This document shows, one piece after another, positions 1 through 8,584 of a stretch of 25,323 nt of DNA (positions are counted from its first letter, which is position 1; every line of letters starts with the position of its first letter). Origin of the DNA: CAWUJK01 sp963922865 (GTDB lineage: Bacteria > Patescibacteriota > Gracilibacteria > BD1-5 > UBA6164); contig CAWUJK010000017.1 in assembly GCA_963922865.1 (NCBI GenBank), positions 1 to 25,323 of the forward strand, in the 5' to 3' direction. Below the pieces are notes generated by a model. It did not search any database. It was not told the origin of the DNA and worked only from the letters and a program-made list of their open reading frames with translations. The position numbers and the translations under genes are program-made.

Positions 1-1201
1 ATCAAAAACTACTATCTTTATCTACCAAACCATAAGTTATAGCTATTCATAAAATAACAAAAGCTAAAACATCACGAGGCCACATACCTAATCAAACAAG
101 CACAGAATCTTTATGTGATAAACTTGCAGTATACTTTGAAGCATAATATGCTGCTAAAAACTGTAAAGTTCAAACAAAGACAAATAATACAAATCAATAA
201 AAAAATATTTCTTTGAAATTATGAAAATCTATAATTAATTGAGTTCAAAGATATATAAAAAATATAGGTCATAAAAAATGATTAGCAATAGAATAAATAA
301 CATCAGTCAAACTAGAATGTCATAAATCTATAGAGTTATCATCTCAATGATGAAACATTTCTCTATTTAAAATAAGTCATGTTAGATAAGCTCAAATTGC
401 TGCATGCAATCACATAAAGTGAGAAAACATTGCCAAAAAAATCATCAAAAATAAAATAGTAGGAATAAGTATTTCAACTTTATGAAATTTTTTAGTAAAC
501 CATTTTAGTCAAAAAATATTTGTTATAAATATAATCAATTTTCTAGTTCATTTATGTTTTTTATGATCTTCTTTTGTTTCAGGGAATATAACCGTTGCCA
601 ATATAAAAAAAACAACAAAACATCATACTAAAAGAAGTAATTTTAATGAAGTTCAAACTATAATTTCAGATATACTTCACTGTCATGTTTCTAACAATAC
701 AAAGGTGGAAAAAACAGCTGACATAAAAAATATAGAAATAAAGTTATCTGCCATAGCAGCTGCTATTATTGAATTAGCAGCTGGAGTTTTATGAAGTTTA
801 AGTGATTGTAATACTCAAATAGTATAAGGAACTGCAGTTGCTGTAAATATAAATCAAGCAACAACTGATTCATTAAAACTAAATCATAAAATTTTAGTTC
901 AAACATATGCTCAAACAAATGGTCATATTGCTCATATTATAGCTATCCATTTATTTTTTATAAATTTTTTTATAAAAGTTTTAGAATCCTCATGCCAACC
1001 AGCATAAAACATCAAAAATAGCACTCAAATTTCAGATAGAAAATAAATTATTTTGTTATTTTGTTCTAATATCTCAAATTTAATAGCTAGAAATCAAAGT
1101 ATTATATAAAGCAAAACATCAACCACTCTTATAGAGTGAGCAATTATTTTTGATACTAGTATTATTCAGAGAAGAAGTGCAAATAAACTTAATGGATCCA
1201 T
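1..1201 (-). CDS. Cation:proton antiporter, Kef/NhaP type (CPA superfamily), 3' end missing
   Basis: Integral membrane antiporter expected to exchange Na+ or K+ for protons across the cytoplasmic membrane. Read with UGA as Gly, the frame is open for about 400 codons from ATG at 1201 to the left edge, so the C-terminus is missing. It begins MDPLSLFALLLG and is a run of hydrophobic helices. Family-like segments are FTATAVPYTIGVL around residue 125 and GMWPRDVLAFVILG near the end; the latter resembles the GxxPRGEVAL motif of CPA exchangers. The visible C-terminal half keeps charged residues inside helices, as expected for ion-binding transmembrane segments. The gene stands alone here, separated from the upstream gene by a strong hairpin at 1241-1282. 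Ion specificity cannot be read from the sequence. The family call is firm. Confidence 0.85.
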
Positions 1202-1240
1202 CAATTTTTTTTATTCAAATAATAAACTAATATATCATAA

Positions 1241-1282
1241 AAAACAAAAAAATCTAGAAGTTTTTCTAGATTTTTTTGTTTT
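1241..1282 (-). terminator. Intrinsic terminator, 19-bp perfect stem
   Basis: Perfect inverted repeat with arms 1241-1259 and 1264-1282 and a 4-nt loop. The arms end in A-runs and T-runs, so transcription from either strand would meet a U-rich tail. It lies directly after the stop of the minus-strand gene at 1283-1564 and before the antiporter start at 1201. Confidence 0.8.
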
Positions 1283-1564
1283 TTAAAAAGGTAAGTCTTC
1301 AATAGATGCACTTTGAGAGTTTTCTTGATTTGTATTATTTTTAATAGAATTATTATTAGATTCCGGATTATATTCATTTAATGTAAAATAATGAGTATCT
1401 CAATATTGTCATACTTCCCTTCTTTTACTCATAGTCATATTTACATATCATTTTTCATTGACATATTTTTGAAGTTTTTCAAAATTGAATGATATATTAA
1501 AAAATTCTCCAAACTGTCAATTAATAGCTTTACAACTCGTTCATTCTATATATGTTTTTGCCAT
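1283..1564 (-). CDS. Small protein with SSB-like acidic C-terminal tail (IEDLPF)
   Basis: A 93-residue protein starting MAKTYIEGTSCK and ending SIEDLPF. The last residues match the acidic, Phe-terminated tail by which SSB recruits replication and repair proteins (DDDIPF in E. coli). The first 65 or so residues form a compact, beta-rich segment with KGYVNMTMSKRRE and YGDTHYFTLNEY. After that comes an Asn/Ser/Gln-rich linker like the disordered linker of SSB. I do not recognise a canonical SSB OB-fold at this length, so this may be a minimal or phage-type ssDNA-binding protein, or a protein that mimics the SSB tail. It is followed by a strong terminator and looks monocistronic. Four glycines are UGA. 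That it is a gene is near certain; the function is inferred from the tail. Confidence 0.75.
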
Positions 1565-1660
1565 ATTTTTTGTTTAACAACTAAATTTTTTAGTATTATT
1601 ATATTTTTTTATTTTTTTGCAATAATTTTTTGATTTCTATATATTTAAATAATTAAACTA

Positions 1661-2026
1661 CTACCAAATTTTTAAAAATACTCAAGCATAATGAACCACA
1701 ATATACAAAAAAAACATATAACCCAACACTCAAAAAACAAAAGATAAAATCATAATATTTATAACTTTATTTCTTTGTTTTTTTAACTTATCCAAACTAC
1801 AAATTCATTTTCTCCTAAAATAAAAAATAAGTGAAACGATAAGTAACATTAAGCCAAAAAGTCTAAAATACCATTTGTAATCTCAATAAAAAGTATCTGC
1901 TAAAGAGCTAACAAAAGTCAAACTACCAAGTCAAAAAACAAATATCAAAAGTGGAGACAAACAACACATAGATGCAAACAAAATTGGAAGTCATGTTATT
2001 TTTAGTATATCTTTAAATTTATTCAT
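1661..2026 (-). CDS. Small membrane protein with CC motif, MerT/MerC-like layout
   Basis: A 121-residue membrane protein, MNKFKDILKITGLP at the start. It has about three transmembrane helices (residues 11-45, 52-72, 92-115), a vicinal cysteine pair at residues 21-22 in the first helix (MCCLSPLLIF), and a further cysteine after the second helix (RRKGICSL). Vicinal cysteines in helix 1 and a cytoplasmic Cys after helix 2 recall small heavy-metal transport proteins of the MerT/MerC/MerF type, but the match is by layout only. No metal-responsive regulator is visible nearby. It lies between the dapA terminator and the SSB-tail gene, on the same strand as both. Confidence 0.7.
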
Positions 2027-2120
2027 AAAATTTTAATATAAAATAAATATAAATTTTGAAAACAAAACTAATTATATTTTATTATTATAAATTTCAAAGT
2101 TTTTTGTTTGATAACAAAAA

Positions 2121-2156
2121 CATATTAAATTCTTACAAAAGTAGAAATTTAATATG
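2121..2156 (-). terminator. Probable terminator after dapA
   Basis: Inverted repeat with 11-bp perfect outer arms (2121-2131 and 2146-2156) and a 14-nt loop whose edges partly pair further. On the minus strand it is followed by TTTTTG. It lies 63 bp past the dapA stop codon. The rest of 2027-2219 shows no coding signal on either strand. Confidence 0.55.
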
Positions 2157-2219
2157 CTGTTTAAACTATCAATATATTTTGGTATTATTAGAATATAAAC
2201 TTTATAGAAATAATCCCCC

Positions 2220-3230
2220 TTACAAAACCCTATAATTATCCCCAAAAGGAACAGCATCTATTCAATACCTAGCAAGATGACCTGCCACATACTCTTGTTG
2301 TTCTAGACTCAAGGGTCAACTAGGTCATCTAAACACAGCTGGTGCTCATATAACCCTTTGGGCTCTACGAGTCATTTCCATGATGTTATGAATACCCTTA
2401 GGGTTAGGTTGTCAAGGCAAAAAAGCTATATGAGACAAACAAAGTAGTTCATCTATTTTTTCCTTTGTCATAGATACACCTTCTACAACTTCTTGCATAA
2501 GAGTAGGATTAATATTTCAAACAACAGAAATAACTCATTTTGCACCATCTCTATGAATATTTAAAAAACTCTCATCATCATTACCAGTCCAAACTCTTAT
2601 TCATAATCTAGATAATTCTTGTATCCTATCACTTCAATCACACTCTTTTACTCATAAAAAATTTGGATGCCTACTTAAAACTTCTAAAACTTTAATTGGT
2701 ATAGGCATTGAAGTTCTTGATGCCACAGAATAAATTATTCCAGGTCAATAATCTAATCAACTGTTTAGGTGTCTTATAAGATCATTATTTGAACATTTTA
2801 TATAATATGGAGGAAGAAGTAAACTTGCATGAGCTCAAGATTTAAATGCATTTTGTGTAAGATGATTTTGCTCTTGTGTACAATTTGATCAAGTTCAAGC
2901 ATATATTCTCATATTGTATTGATTTGCTATCTTTACTGCTTCACTTATATAATCTATATGTTCTTGATCATTTAAAAAACTGGATTCTCAAGTAGTTCAA
3001 GCTATGAGCGCTCAACTTACTCAAGCATTTGAATGTGTTTCTAAAATATTTTCAAGCTCTTCATAATCTATACTTCAGTCAGTGTTATATAATGTTGGTA
3101 TAGCTGGGATAAAATCATCTGTTGTTTTATCAAAATTTTCCAGCCCAGTGGAAGTTATTGTAATATCTAGATTATCTTGAGGGACTTCTCAAAAATTTAA
3201 CTCTGGATTATATTCTAATAAATTTTTCAT
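2220..3230 (-). CDS. dapA: DapA-family aldolase, 4-hydroxy-tetrahydrodipicolinate synthase-like
   Basis: A 336-residue TIM-barrel Schiff-base aldolase of the DHDPS/N-acetylneuraminate lyase family. DHDPS condenses pyruvate with aspartate semialdehyde, the first committed step to diaminopimelate and lysine. Visible active-site parts: GTTGESS at about 78-84, the carboxylate-binding Thr-Thr pair; IIYSVASRTS at 165-174 with the family Tyr and Arg; and GVKECDGS at 193-200, whose Lys195 is the expected Schiff-base lysine. The usual YNVPxRT is YSVASRT here. About 38 extra N-terminal residues precede the barrel (IPAIPTLYN), which makes it longer than the usual 290 or so residues. No lysine-pathway gene is adjacent, so another keto-acid aldolase role is possible. 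It follows the ACT-domain gene on the same strand, separated by 117 bp carrying a palindromic site. Confidence 0.85.
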
Positions 3231-3307
3231 AATATGTTTTTTAATAAATAATATAATTTTGCAAACACATTAATAATTAAAAATCATATTTTGTAAAAAA
3301 TCTATTC

Positions 3308-3347
3308 AAATGTAACAAAAATATACAATTTTGTTACATTTGTAACA
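3308..3347. promoter_or_regulatory. Palindromic operator-like sites upstream of dapA
   Basis: Contains the 16-bp palindrome TGTTACATTTGTAACA at 3332-3347. Overlapping it is a longer inverted repeat with 13-bp perfect arms, 3308-3320 and 3329-3341. The same TGTTAC-N4-GTAACA core occurs at 4028-4043 before the upstream gene. The element ends 1 bp before the stop codon of the ACT gene (3348-3350) and lies about 80-120 bp upstream of the dapA start. It could also act as a weak hairpin terminator, but the repeated core favours a protein-binding site. Confidence 0.6.
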
Positions 3348-3962
3348 TTATTTTATGCAAAGTGCATTAAAAGCAGTTTTTAAATCTTTTTTGTCAATAA
3401 TTACTGATATTTCAGTGTATGTAGAAACTATCTCAACTATATTTATATTATGGAAGAGTAGTTGTTTAGTTATATGATAAAACATTCATTTTTGGTATAA
3501 AAAATCTTCTGGTAGATAAACTCATATAATAACTAGATTTTCTAGCTTCAATTTATAATCTTTTATATCAGGATTACAAATATTTGTTATAACAGAGATT
3601 TCACGACTTCAGTTTATAAATGAAAAATAGCTATTTTGCTTTTCTAGTTTTTCGTAAAGTGCTAGTATTTTTTGATAATTTTTACAATTATTTTCAATAT
3701 AAAAGATTGAAATATTATCTTTTATATAAAAATCTTTTGGAAGTAGTATTTTTTGTTTCCTACTTGCTACTCAACCATATGAGTATCTAGATAATGCCAT
3801 TTTTATAGATGATATAGATATTTGTTTTTGCAGTTTATTGTCTATGTATGGTTTTATATATATCGCAAATCATGTTAGGTTTAAATAGTCATTATAAAGT
3901 GCATCTTCTATAAAATTGTTTTCTTTTATTACTTGGGTTAGAGCTTCTTTTAGTGTTATCAT
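3348..3962 (-). CDS. ACT-domain protein, probable amino-acid-responsive regulator
   Basis: A 204-residue soluble protein. The C-terminal part (about 142-203) reads as an ACT domain: LENLVIIGVYLPEDF, then HNINIVEIVSTYTEISVII and KKDLKTAFNAL. This has the beta-alpha-beta-beta-alpha-beta rhythm and the glycine-turn region typical of ligand-binding ACT repeats, as in aspartate kinase. The N-terminal part (about 1-75) is helical and contains LTGFAIYIKPYI and SISSIKMALSRYS. I recall this pattern in ACT proteins of archaea and CPR bacteria, where it may be a winged-helix DNA-binding part. No kinase domain is present. Genetic context supports a regulator: its own promoter is abutted by a perfect palindrome, the same core precedes the downstream dapA, and dapA makes a lysine precursor. 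The ligand and DNA binding are inferred. Confidence 0.65.
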
Positions 3963-3993
3963 ATGTATTTAGATTTATAGTATATATATAAAT

Positions 3994-4022
3994 ATTATAC
4001 AAAAATTTTTATATAAATGCAA
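3994..4022 (-). promoter_or_regulatory. Sigma-70-type promoter of the ACT-domain gene
   Basis: On the minus strand TTGCAT (4017-4022), a 17-bp spacer and TATAAT (3994-3999), which ends 31 bp before the ATG at 3962. The -35 box overlaps the first two bases of the palindrome at 4021-4050, an arrangement suited to repression. Confidence 0.65.
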
Positions 4023-4050
4023 AACATTGTTACGAATGTAACAATGTTTT
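4021..4050. promoter_or_regulatory. Perfect 13-bp inverted repeat at the -35 box, probable operator
   Basis: Arms 4021-4033 and 4038-4050 pair perfectly around GAAT. The core TGTTAC-GAAT-GTAACA (4028-4043) matches the site upstream of dapA. It overlaps the -35 box of the ACT-domain gene and touches the stop codon (4050-4052) of the gene upstream. On the minus strand it is not followed by a T-run, so a terminator role is less likely. Confidence 0.65.
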
Positions 4051-5141
4051 TATTTTCCAAACTTATCAATTATTTTCCTTCATTCATTAATAAAAGTTGA
4101 TCTAATTAATTCTTTGTCATCTTCACTCAAGATTTCTAATATTTTCTTTCATCTTTCAAGTCTATTTTTATCATGAAATAAATGTTTTTTTCATTCTTTT
4201 TTATATTGATTATACTGTTGCATAATTATTTTTTTAATTTCTCAAAATCATTGAGTTTGAGATAATGTATCTAATAATAGATCATGAGTAAACTTATAAC
4301 TATCTTTAGAAGTATTAAAAAATGGTTCTTTTTTTTCATCTAAACCTATATCTGCTAATGCGCTTCATAATATAAGTGCTATATAATCTCAACTTATACA
4401 AAATGAACCTGCATCTGATAAAAGTTCATGTTTCATACTATCAGTAATTATCACTCCGTTTTTTGGTTGTTTTGTAGAAAAATTATGAAAATTATAGTAG
4501 CTATGTAATATAGAGTGAGTTGCTTCATTTGCAACTATCATTTTGAGAAAATTTTCATATGAAGAAGATGTTAATTTTGAAAAATAATTATCATAAAAAT
4601 TTTTAATAGAATCTATAGAAACTATTCAAAAATTAGATATTGCTATTCATATATAGTAAACATCTCAAAGGCTTTCAACTTCTCATATATTTGCTGATTT
4701 AAGTACTTCTTGATTTGAAAACAAACAAGATAATTCAGGTATATAAGATTCAATATTGTAAAATTTAGATATTTTAAGGATTGAATGTAAGTGAGGTACA
4801 ATTATATGACTATTAGCAAAAAAATGTTTTGATACCTTATTATATTCAATCATATATCATATCCTTTCTTCAGCTAAGGATTCAAAAGATTTAGAAAAAT
4901 CTGGTAAAGTATTTTTAGATAATTTCACTAAAAAATCCCAAAAATCTTTTTGTGAGTTAAATTGTTTTTTATTTTTATGAAATTCACCAATAAATTTATC
5001 AATTCATAGTTTTATTGATTCCTCTGAATTACTACAGTTTAAACAATCATCTATATTTTGTTTTGTTTCTCATAATGCTTCTCATGATAAAACTAAACTC
5101 AGGGTTCATGCTATAATAGATTTTTTTAGTTTATTATTCAT
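4050..5141 (-). CDS. Exported protein of unknown function with NEATHSILH motif
   Basis: A 363-residue protein with an N-terminal signal peptide (MNNKLKKSIIAGTLSLVLSG, then EALGE), so probably exported. After it come CLNCSNSEES and a helix-rich, mostly soluble body. The most distinctive part is FLKMIVANEATHSILHSYY (around 210-230), followed by SMKHELLSDAGSFC. The NEATHxxxH spacing and a later HELLSDAG could be metal ligands of an atypical zinc-protease fold, but there is no strict HExxH, so this is only a suggestion. The C-terminus is Lys-rich with repeated helix-forming stretches. It ends at the palindrome of the ACT gene and starts 23 bp after the last possible stop of the interrupted gene upstream, so the two may be cotranscribed. 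I do not recognise the family. Confidence 0.75.
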
Positions 5142-5164
5142 ATACTTTTAAAAGATAATTTTTT

Positions 5165-6247
5165 TTAATATTGTATTGATATTTTTCTTTTATCATCTGG
5201 TCATATTTCATCTTTTTCCATATATAGCTCTTTTAGTGTTCAGTCTGAATTATATTGAGACTTGGAAAAACCATCTTCATAAAACCATCTTGAAGAGTTT
5301 AGTGTGGTTTTAGTAGATTATGGTAATCAATATTTATTTTTTTGTATGTGTATTATATCACTAGAATCTAATCTTTTTATTGCTCAAAATGTTGTTTTTA
5401 CTCAATTAATAACTATTTCTCATAAATTTTGAGCTAATTTCATGGTTGTTCATCTAAAGTATTTTAGTGCGATTTTATTACCTCATTTTAGATGTTTAAA
5501 AGATAGAGATGGTAAATATATGATAGTTTTCAAATCATGACTTTCATCATACTCAAAAAGTATTTTATCTGACATTAATCAAAACTTTGTTTGTTCTATA
5601 ATTTCTGGTTTTCAAATATCATTATATTTGATAGATAGGCTATTATCTATTTCTAGGTCTCTTAATAATTGTAACTGTGTAACTAATCATTTTTCTCTTT
5701 TGATTTTTATTTCTTGGTCAACTCACCATCATCATCATTGAAAGTCTAGGGTTGTAGGTCTTTCAAATAATAGTTTATCAATATTGCTATTTTTGTCATA
5801 AGAAAAATTTAGTCTGGTTTCATTAATAGGTAGGGTTCAATCTCAAGTGATTGATTTTATTCTTTTTGCTTGTTTTCAGTTATTTTTAACATTTTCATAA
5901 CTTAGGTCATAATTATAATCTTGTGCCCAGTTCCATTCTAAGGTCATTTTTGTAGGTGATTTTAATGTTTTTATTGTATTTTGCCCATTTATCAATGATA
6001 TTAGTGAATAAATAGATAGCAGTTCTTCTTCTCATAATTGAACTTCTCAGTCAAATAATTCATCTAGGTCTCTATTTTCTGGTAGTCTAGCTAGTGTTGT
6101 TAGGTATGTTAGGTTTAGGATAGTTTTATTGTCTTGTTTTATTTCATTTTTTAGTTTCAGAGTTTCTTGGTTTGTTGTGTTATTGATTAATTCTTTTTGG
6201 TTTGGTATTTTTGGTTTTTCAAAAGAGGGGGTGTTAGATAATGACAT
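5165..6247 (-). pseudogene. Unrecognised protein gene interrupted by in-frame TAA
   Basis: ATG at 6247 opens 309 codons (MSLSNTPSFEKPKIP at the start) to TAA at 5318-5320. The same frame then continues for 50 more sensible codons, starting STKTTLNSSRWFYEDG and ending KRKISIQY, to a second TAA at 5165-5167. The continuation uses UGA for Gly in the same way as the first part, which suggests one gene of about 360 codons broken by a single nonsense change such as CAA or GAA to TAA. The N-terminal 50 residues are Asn/Thr/Lys-rich and have no signal peptide. The rest is beta-rich with repeated pieces such as TRLNFSYDKNSN and ILFEYDESHDLK, somewhat like YD/MORN-style repeats. The family is not recognised. 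A truncated functional 309-residue product remains possible. Confidence 0.6.
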
Positions 6248-6402
6248 ATATATATTTTACTTTAATAATGTCTATTTTATCTTATTTTTTGTTTATGGTC
6301 AAATAATTCCCTATCTATCAATGATAATTTAAAAATTTTTGATGATATGAAAATATTAAAAACAATAGTTTTATAAATTATTCTCAATGTCAGAAAATAT
6401 AC

Positions 6403-6927
6403 CTATTTTTGAGAAATGAGAGAGTAGAACTCTCCTATTTTATTATTACTATCAATACTAACATTTCAATCAGAAGTTATAACAAATCTATATGCAGCGT
6501 GTTGAGCACTTGGGCAGCTTGTGGCTAACCAATAAATTTTATCAAGTTCTAATCAAAGTATATCAATATATGGTCAAGCTTTTTCTCAAAAAATAGATCA
6601 AAGTGCTATCATTTGATCTCTTCTAAAATCCTCATTTCCAGTATGTTCTCTTGTAATTTCTCATTGTTTTAAAGCAAATTTAAGATCTCATTTGCTAGTA
6701 GAAACAGTAATACCTTTTTCATCTATTTTAACTAATTCTTTTAAATTAGGGTATTTTTCAAGTGCTATTTGTCTTTTTTCAATAATTTCTAGATTTTCTT
6801 TATTTATCTCAGGATTTCATGATATTTCTAAAAGATTATTAATTTTTTCTGCTGTATCAGTAAGTTCTCGTATTTGCTTAGTAAATTTTTTAAAAGCTTC
6901 AAGAAGTTCAGGTGTATTTTCTTTCAT
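6403..6927 (-). CDS. Hypothetical soluble protein, 174 residues
   Basis: Starts MKENTPELLEAFKKF with a helical, charged N-terminal half (about 1-70, likely coiled coil) and a mixed C-terminal half containing IYWLATSCPSAQHAAYRFVI and SDGNVSIDSNNKIG. It has one Cys and no membrane segment or signal peptide. Glycines in SGNPE, SKGDLK and SIFGEKAG are UGA. No catalytic motif is recognised. It lies between the aroC terminator upstream and the interrupted gene downstream, about 155 bp from the latter. Coding status is well supported by the open frame and composition; the function is unknown. Confidence 0.7.
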
Positions 6928-6939
6928 AAAATATTTTTA

Positions 6940-6974
6940 AAAAAAAGTAAAATTTTAAATATTTTACTTTTTTT
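6940..6974 (-). terminator. Intrinsic terminator downstream of aroC
   Basis: Arms 6940-6953 and 6961-6974 pair over 14 bp around a 7-nt loop, and the outer ends are A/T runs. It lies 89 bp past the aroC stop and 12 bp before the start of the next minus-strand gene. Confidence 0.65.
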
Positions 6975-7062
6975 AATTTTTTGTCAAAATATATTTTTGT
7001 TTTTGAAGCTAAATCAATAATATTGCAATTTCATTATAGCAAAATTGAAAAGTTTATTATTT

Positions 7063-8136
7063 CTATAAATTCAAATTTTTACTATTGTGTAGAAGTAATA
7101 AATCCAAAATATCTAATGCTGCCATAGATTCTACTACAGGTATAATTCTAGGGAGTAGACATGGGTCATGTCTTCAGTGTATTTGTGATGTGACTTCTTT
7201 CCCATAAATATTTAGTGTTTTTTGTTTTTTAGATATACTGGGTGTTGGTTTTACTGTGATTTCAAAATTTATATTTTCTCATGTTGTGATTCCTCAAAGT
7301 ATTCAACCGTGATGATTATTTTTTGTTTGTATCAAATCATCAGTTCATTTTATAAATCACTCATTATATCTACTTCAAATATACATTTCTGGACTGTATG
7401 CTAGACCATACTGAAAACCTGTAACTGCTCATATAGAAAGCATAGAGTTTGCTAGTTTTGATTTGATTTTCCCAAAAACTGGTTCTCAGAGATTTTTCGG
7501 AGGATTAAAAATTTCACAAGCTATTATTCATCAAATACTATCTCATGCTTTTCTAACTTTTTCGATCAAGTTTTTCATTTCTTTTGCGATTTGTGGGTCT
7601 CCTGTACGTACAGGGTTATTTTCAATAAATGCTATTTCAAGGGTTTGAGCTACTAGGTCCCCTATTTGTTTTGTATATGCGTATATTTCTACATCTAGTT
7701 TATCTTTTAGGTATTGTTTTGCAAGGGCTCACGCTAAGACTCTTGATACTGTTTCTCTTCCCGAGCTTCTTCATCATCATTTGTAGTCTCTTATTTTGTA
7801 TTTTTGATTGTATGTATGGTCTGCATGAGATGGTCTAAGTGTGTCTTTGATATTATCATAATCTTTGGATTTTTGGTCTTTATTTTTAACTTCCATCACA
7901 ATAGGATGTCATGTTGTTTTTCAGTCAAATATTCAAGATCTTATTTCAAAATTATTGTCTTCATTTCTTTGTGAGACTATTTTGCTTTGTCATGGTTTTC
8001 TCCTATTTAGTTCATGTTGGATATTAGTTTTATCAATTTCAAAATTTGGAGGAAATCCGTCTATAACAACTCATAGGGATTTCCCATGGCTTTCTCAAAA
8101 GGTTGTAATTTTTAGTATGTTTCAGTGTGTATTCAT
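7063..8136 (-). CDS. aroC: Chorismate synthase
   Basis: A 357-residue enzyme that removes phosphate from 5-enolpyruvylshikimate-3-phosphate to give chorismate, the last shikimate step, with reduced FMN as cofactor. It starts MNTHGNILKITTFGESHGKS, the classical N-terminal signature. The second signature, GGGRSSGRETVSRV, is at about 120-133, with its three leading glycines encoded by UGA-UGA-UGA. Further conserved parts are RPSHADHTY, RTGDPQIAKEM, GGIIAC and GRHDPCLLPRIIPVVESM near the C-terminus. Length is normal and all key blocks are present. No other shikimate gene is in the window. The promoter lies directly upstream with its -10 box 7 bp before the ATG, so the mRNA may be leaderless. Its terminator is at 6940-6974. 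Confidence 0.96.
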
Positions 8137-8143
8137 GTTTTAT

Positions 8144-8170
8144 ATTATACTGAGAAAGTGTATATGTCAA
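8144..8170 (-). promoter_or_regulatory. aroC promoter, apparently leaderless
   Basis: Minus strand TTGACA (8165-8170), 15-bp spacer, TATAAT (8144-8149). Only 7 bp separate the -10 box from the ATG ending at 8136, so transcription would start at or next to the start codon. The boxes are consensus; the spacer is 2 bp short, and an alternative -10 (TAATAT) two bases downstream gives 17 bp. Confidence 0.55.
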
Positions 8171-8216
8171 TTTCTTGTTTTTGTTTTTTTGGTGAAATAA
8201 AATATAGTTCAAAAAA

Positions 8217-8483
8217 TTATTTTTTTGTATTTTTTCTAAAGTATTCCCATTCATCCACTATTGTTCCATCTTTTAAAATACATGCATCGTATTCTCCTCA
8301 GTATTTTAGAACTCTTTTTTCTCTTTTTCATCATTGTTGGAGACAATAAGTTGAGGCTGGGTTAGCTATTGATACGGGGGTATTAGTTTTATTATCAGAA
8401 GGGTTTTTATCTCAGGGTTTATTACAAGATGAGAGTGTTATAACTATGAATATAAGGCTTAGTATGGTAAGTGGGTTTTTCAT
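8217..8483 (-). CDS. DUF333 lipoprotein
   Basis: An 88-residue lipoprotein. A signal peptide MKNPLTILSLIFIVITLSSC places the lipobox Cys at residue 20, so it should be acylated and membrane-anchored. The mature part has the DUF333 pattern: IANPASTYCLQQGGK, then EYDACILKDGTIVDEWEYF, with two conserved cysteines. Relatives in proteobacteria are annotated as putative hemolysins, but their role is unproven. It lies about 80 bp upstream of aroC on the same strand. Recognition of the domain is confident; the biological role is not known. Confidence 0.85.
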
Positions 8484-8515
8484 GGTGTTTGGTTTTTAAG
8501 AAATAAATGTTAACT

Positions 8516-8521
8516 ATTATA
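8516..8521 (-). promoter_or_regulatory. Possible -10 box of the DUF333 lipoprotein gene
   Basis: TATAAT on the minus strand, 32 bp before the ATG at 8483. No good -35 box is seen at the usual distance. The stretch 8484-8584 otherwise holds nothing recognisable. Confidence 0.35.
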
Positions 8522-8584
8522 ATACTTTCCAAAAACTTCTATTAAAAAATTTATAAAACTCCTTCTTTTCCATAAATAAAATAA

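Noticed and set aside
2072..2257. Minus-strand ORF of 61 codons
   Set aside because: It overlaps the end of dapA in another frame and the dapA terminator, with only Phe/Ile/Tyr-rich chance composition.
4021..4050. Hairpin as terminator of the exported-protein gene
   Set aside because: No T-run follows on the minus strand, it overlaps the -35 box of the next gene and its core recurs upstream of dapA, so an operator is more likely.
7222..8349. Several plus-strand ORFs
   Set aside because: They are antisense to aroC and the DUF333 lipoprotein gene, both clearly coding on the minus strand.
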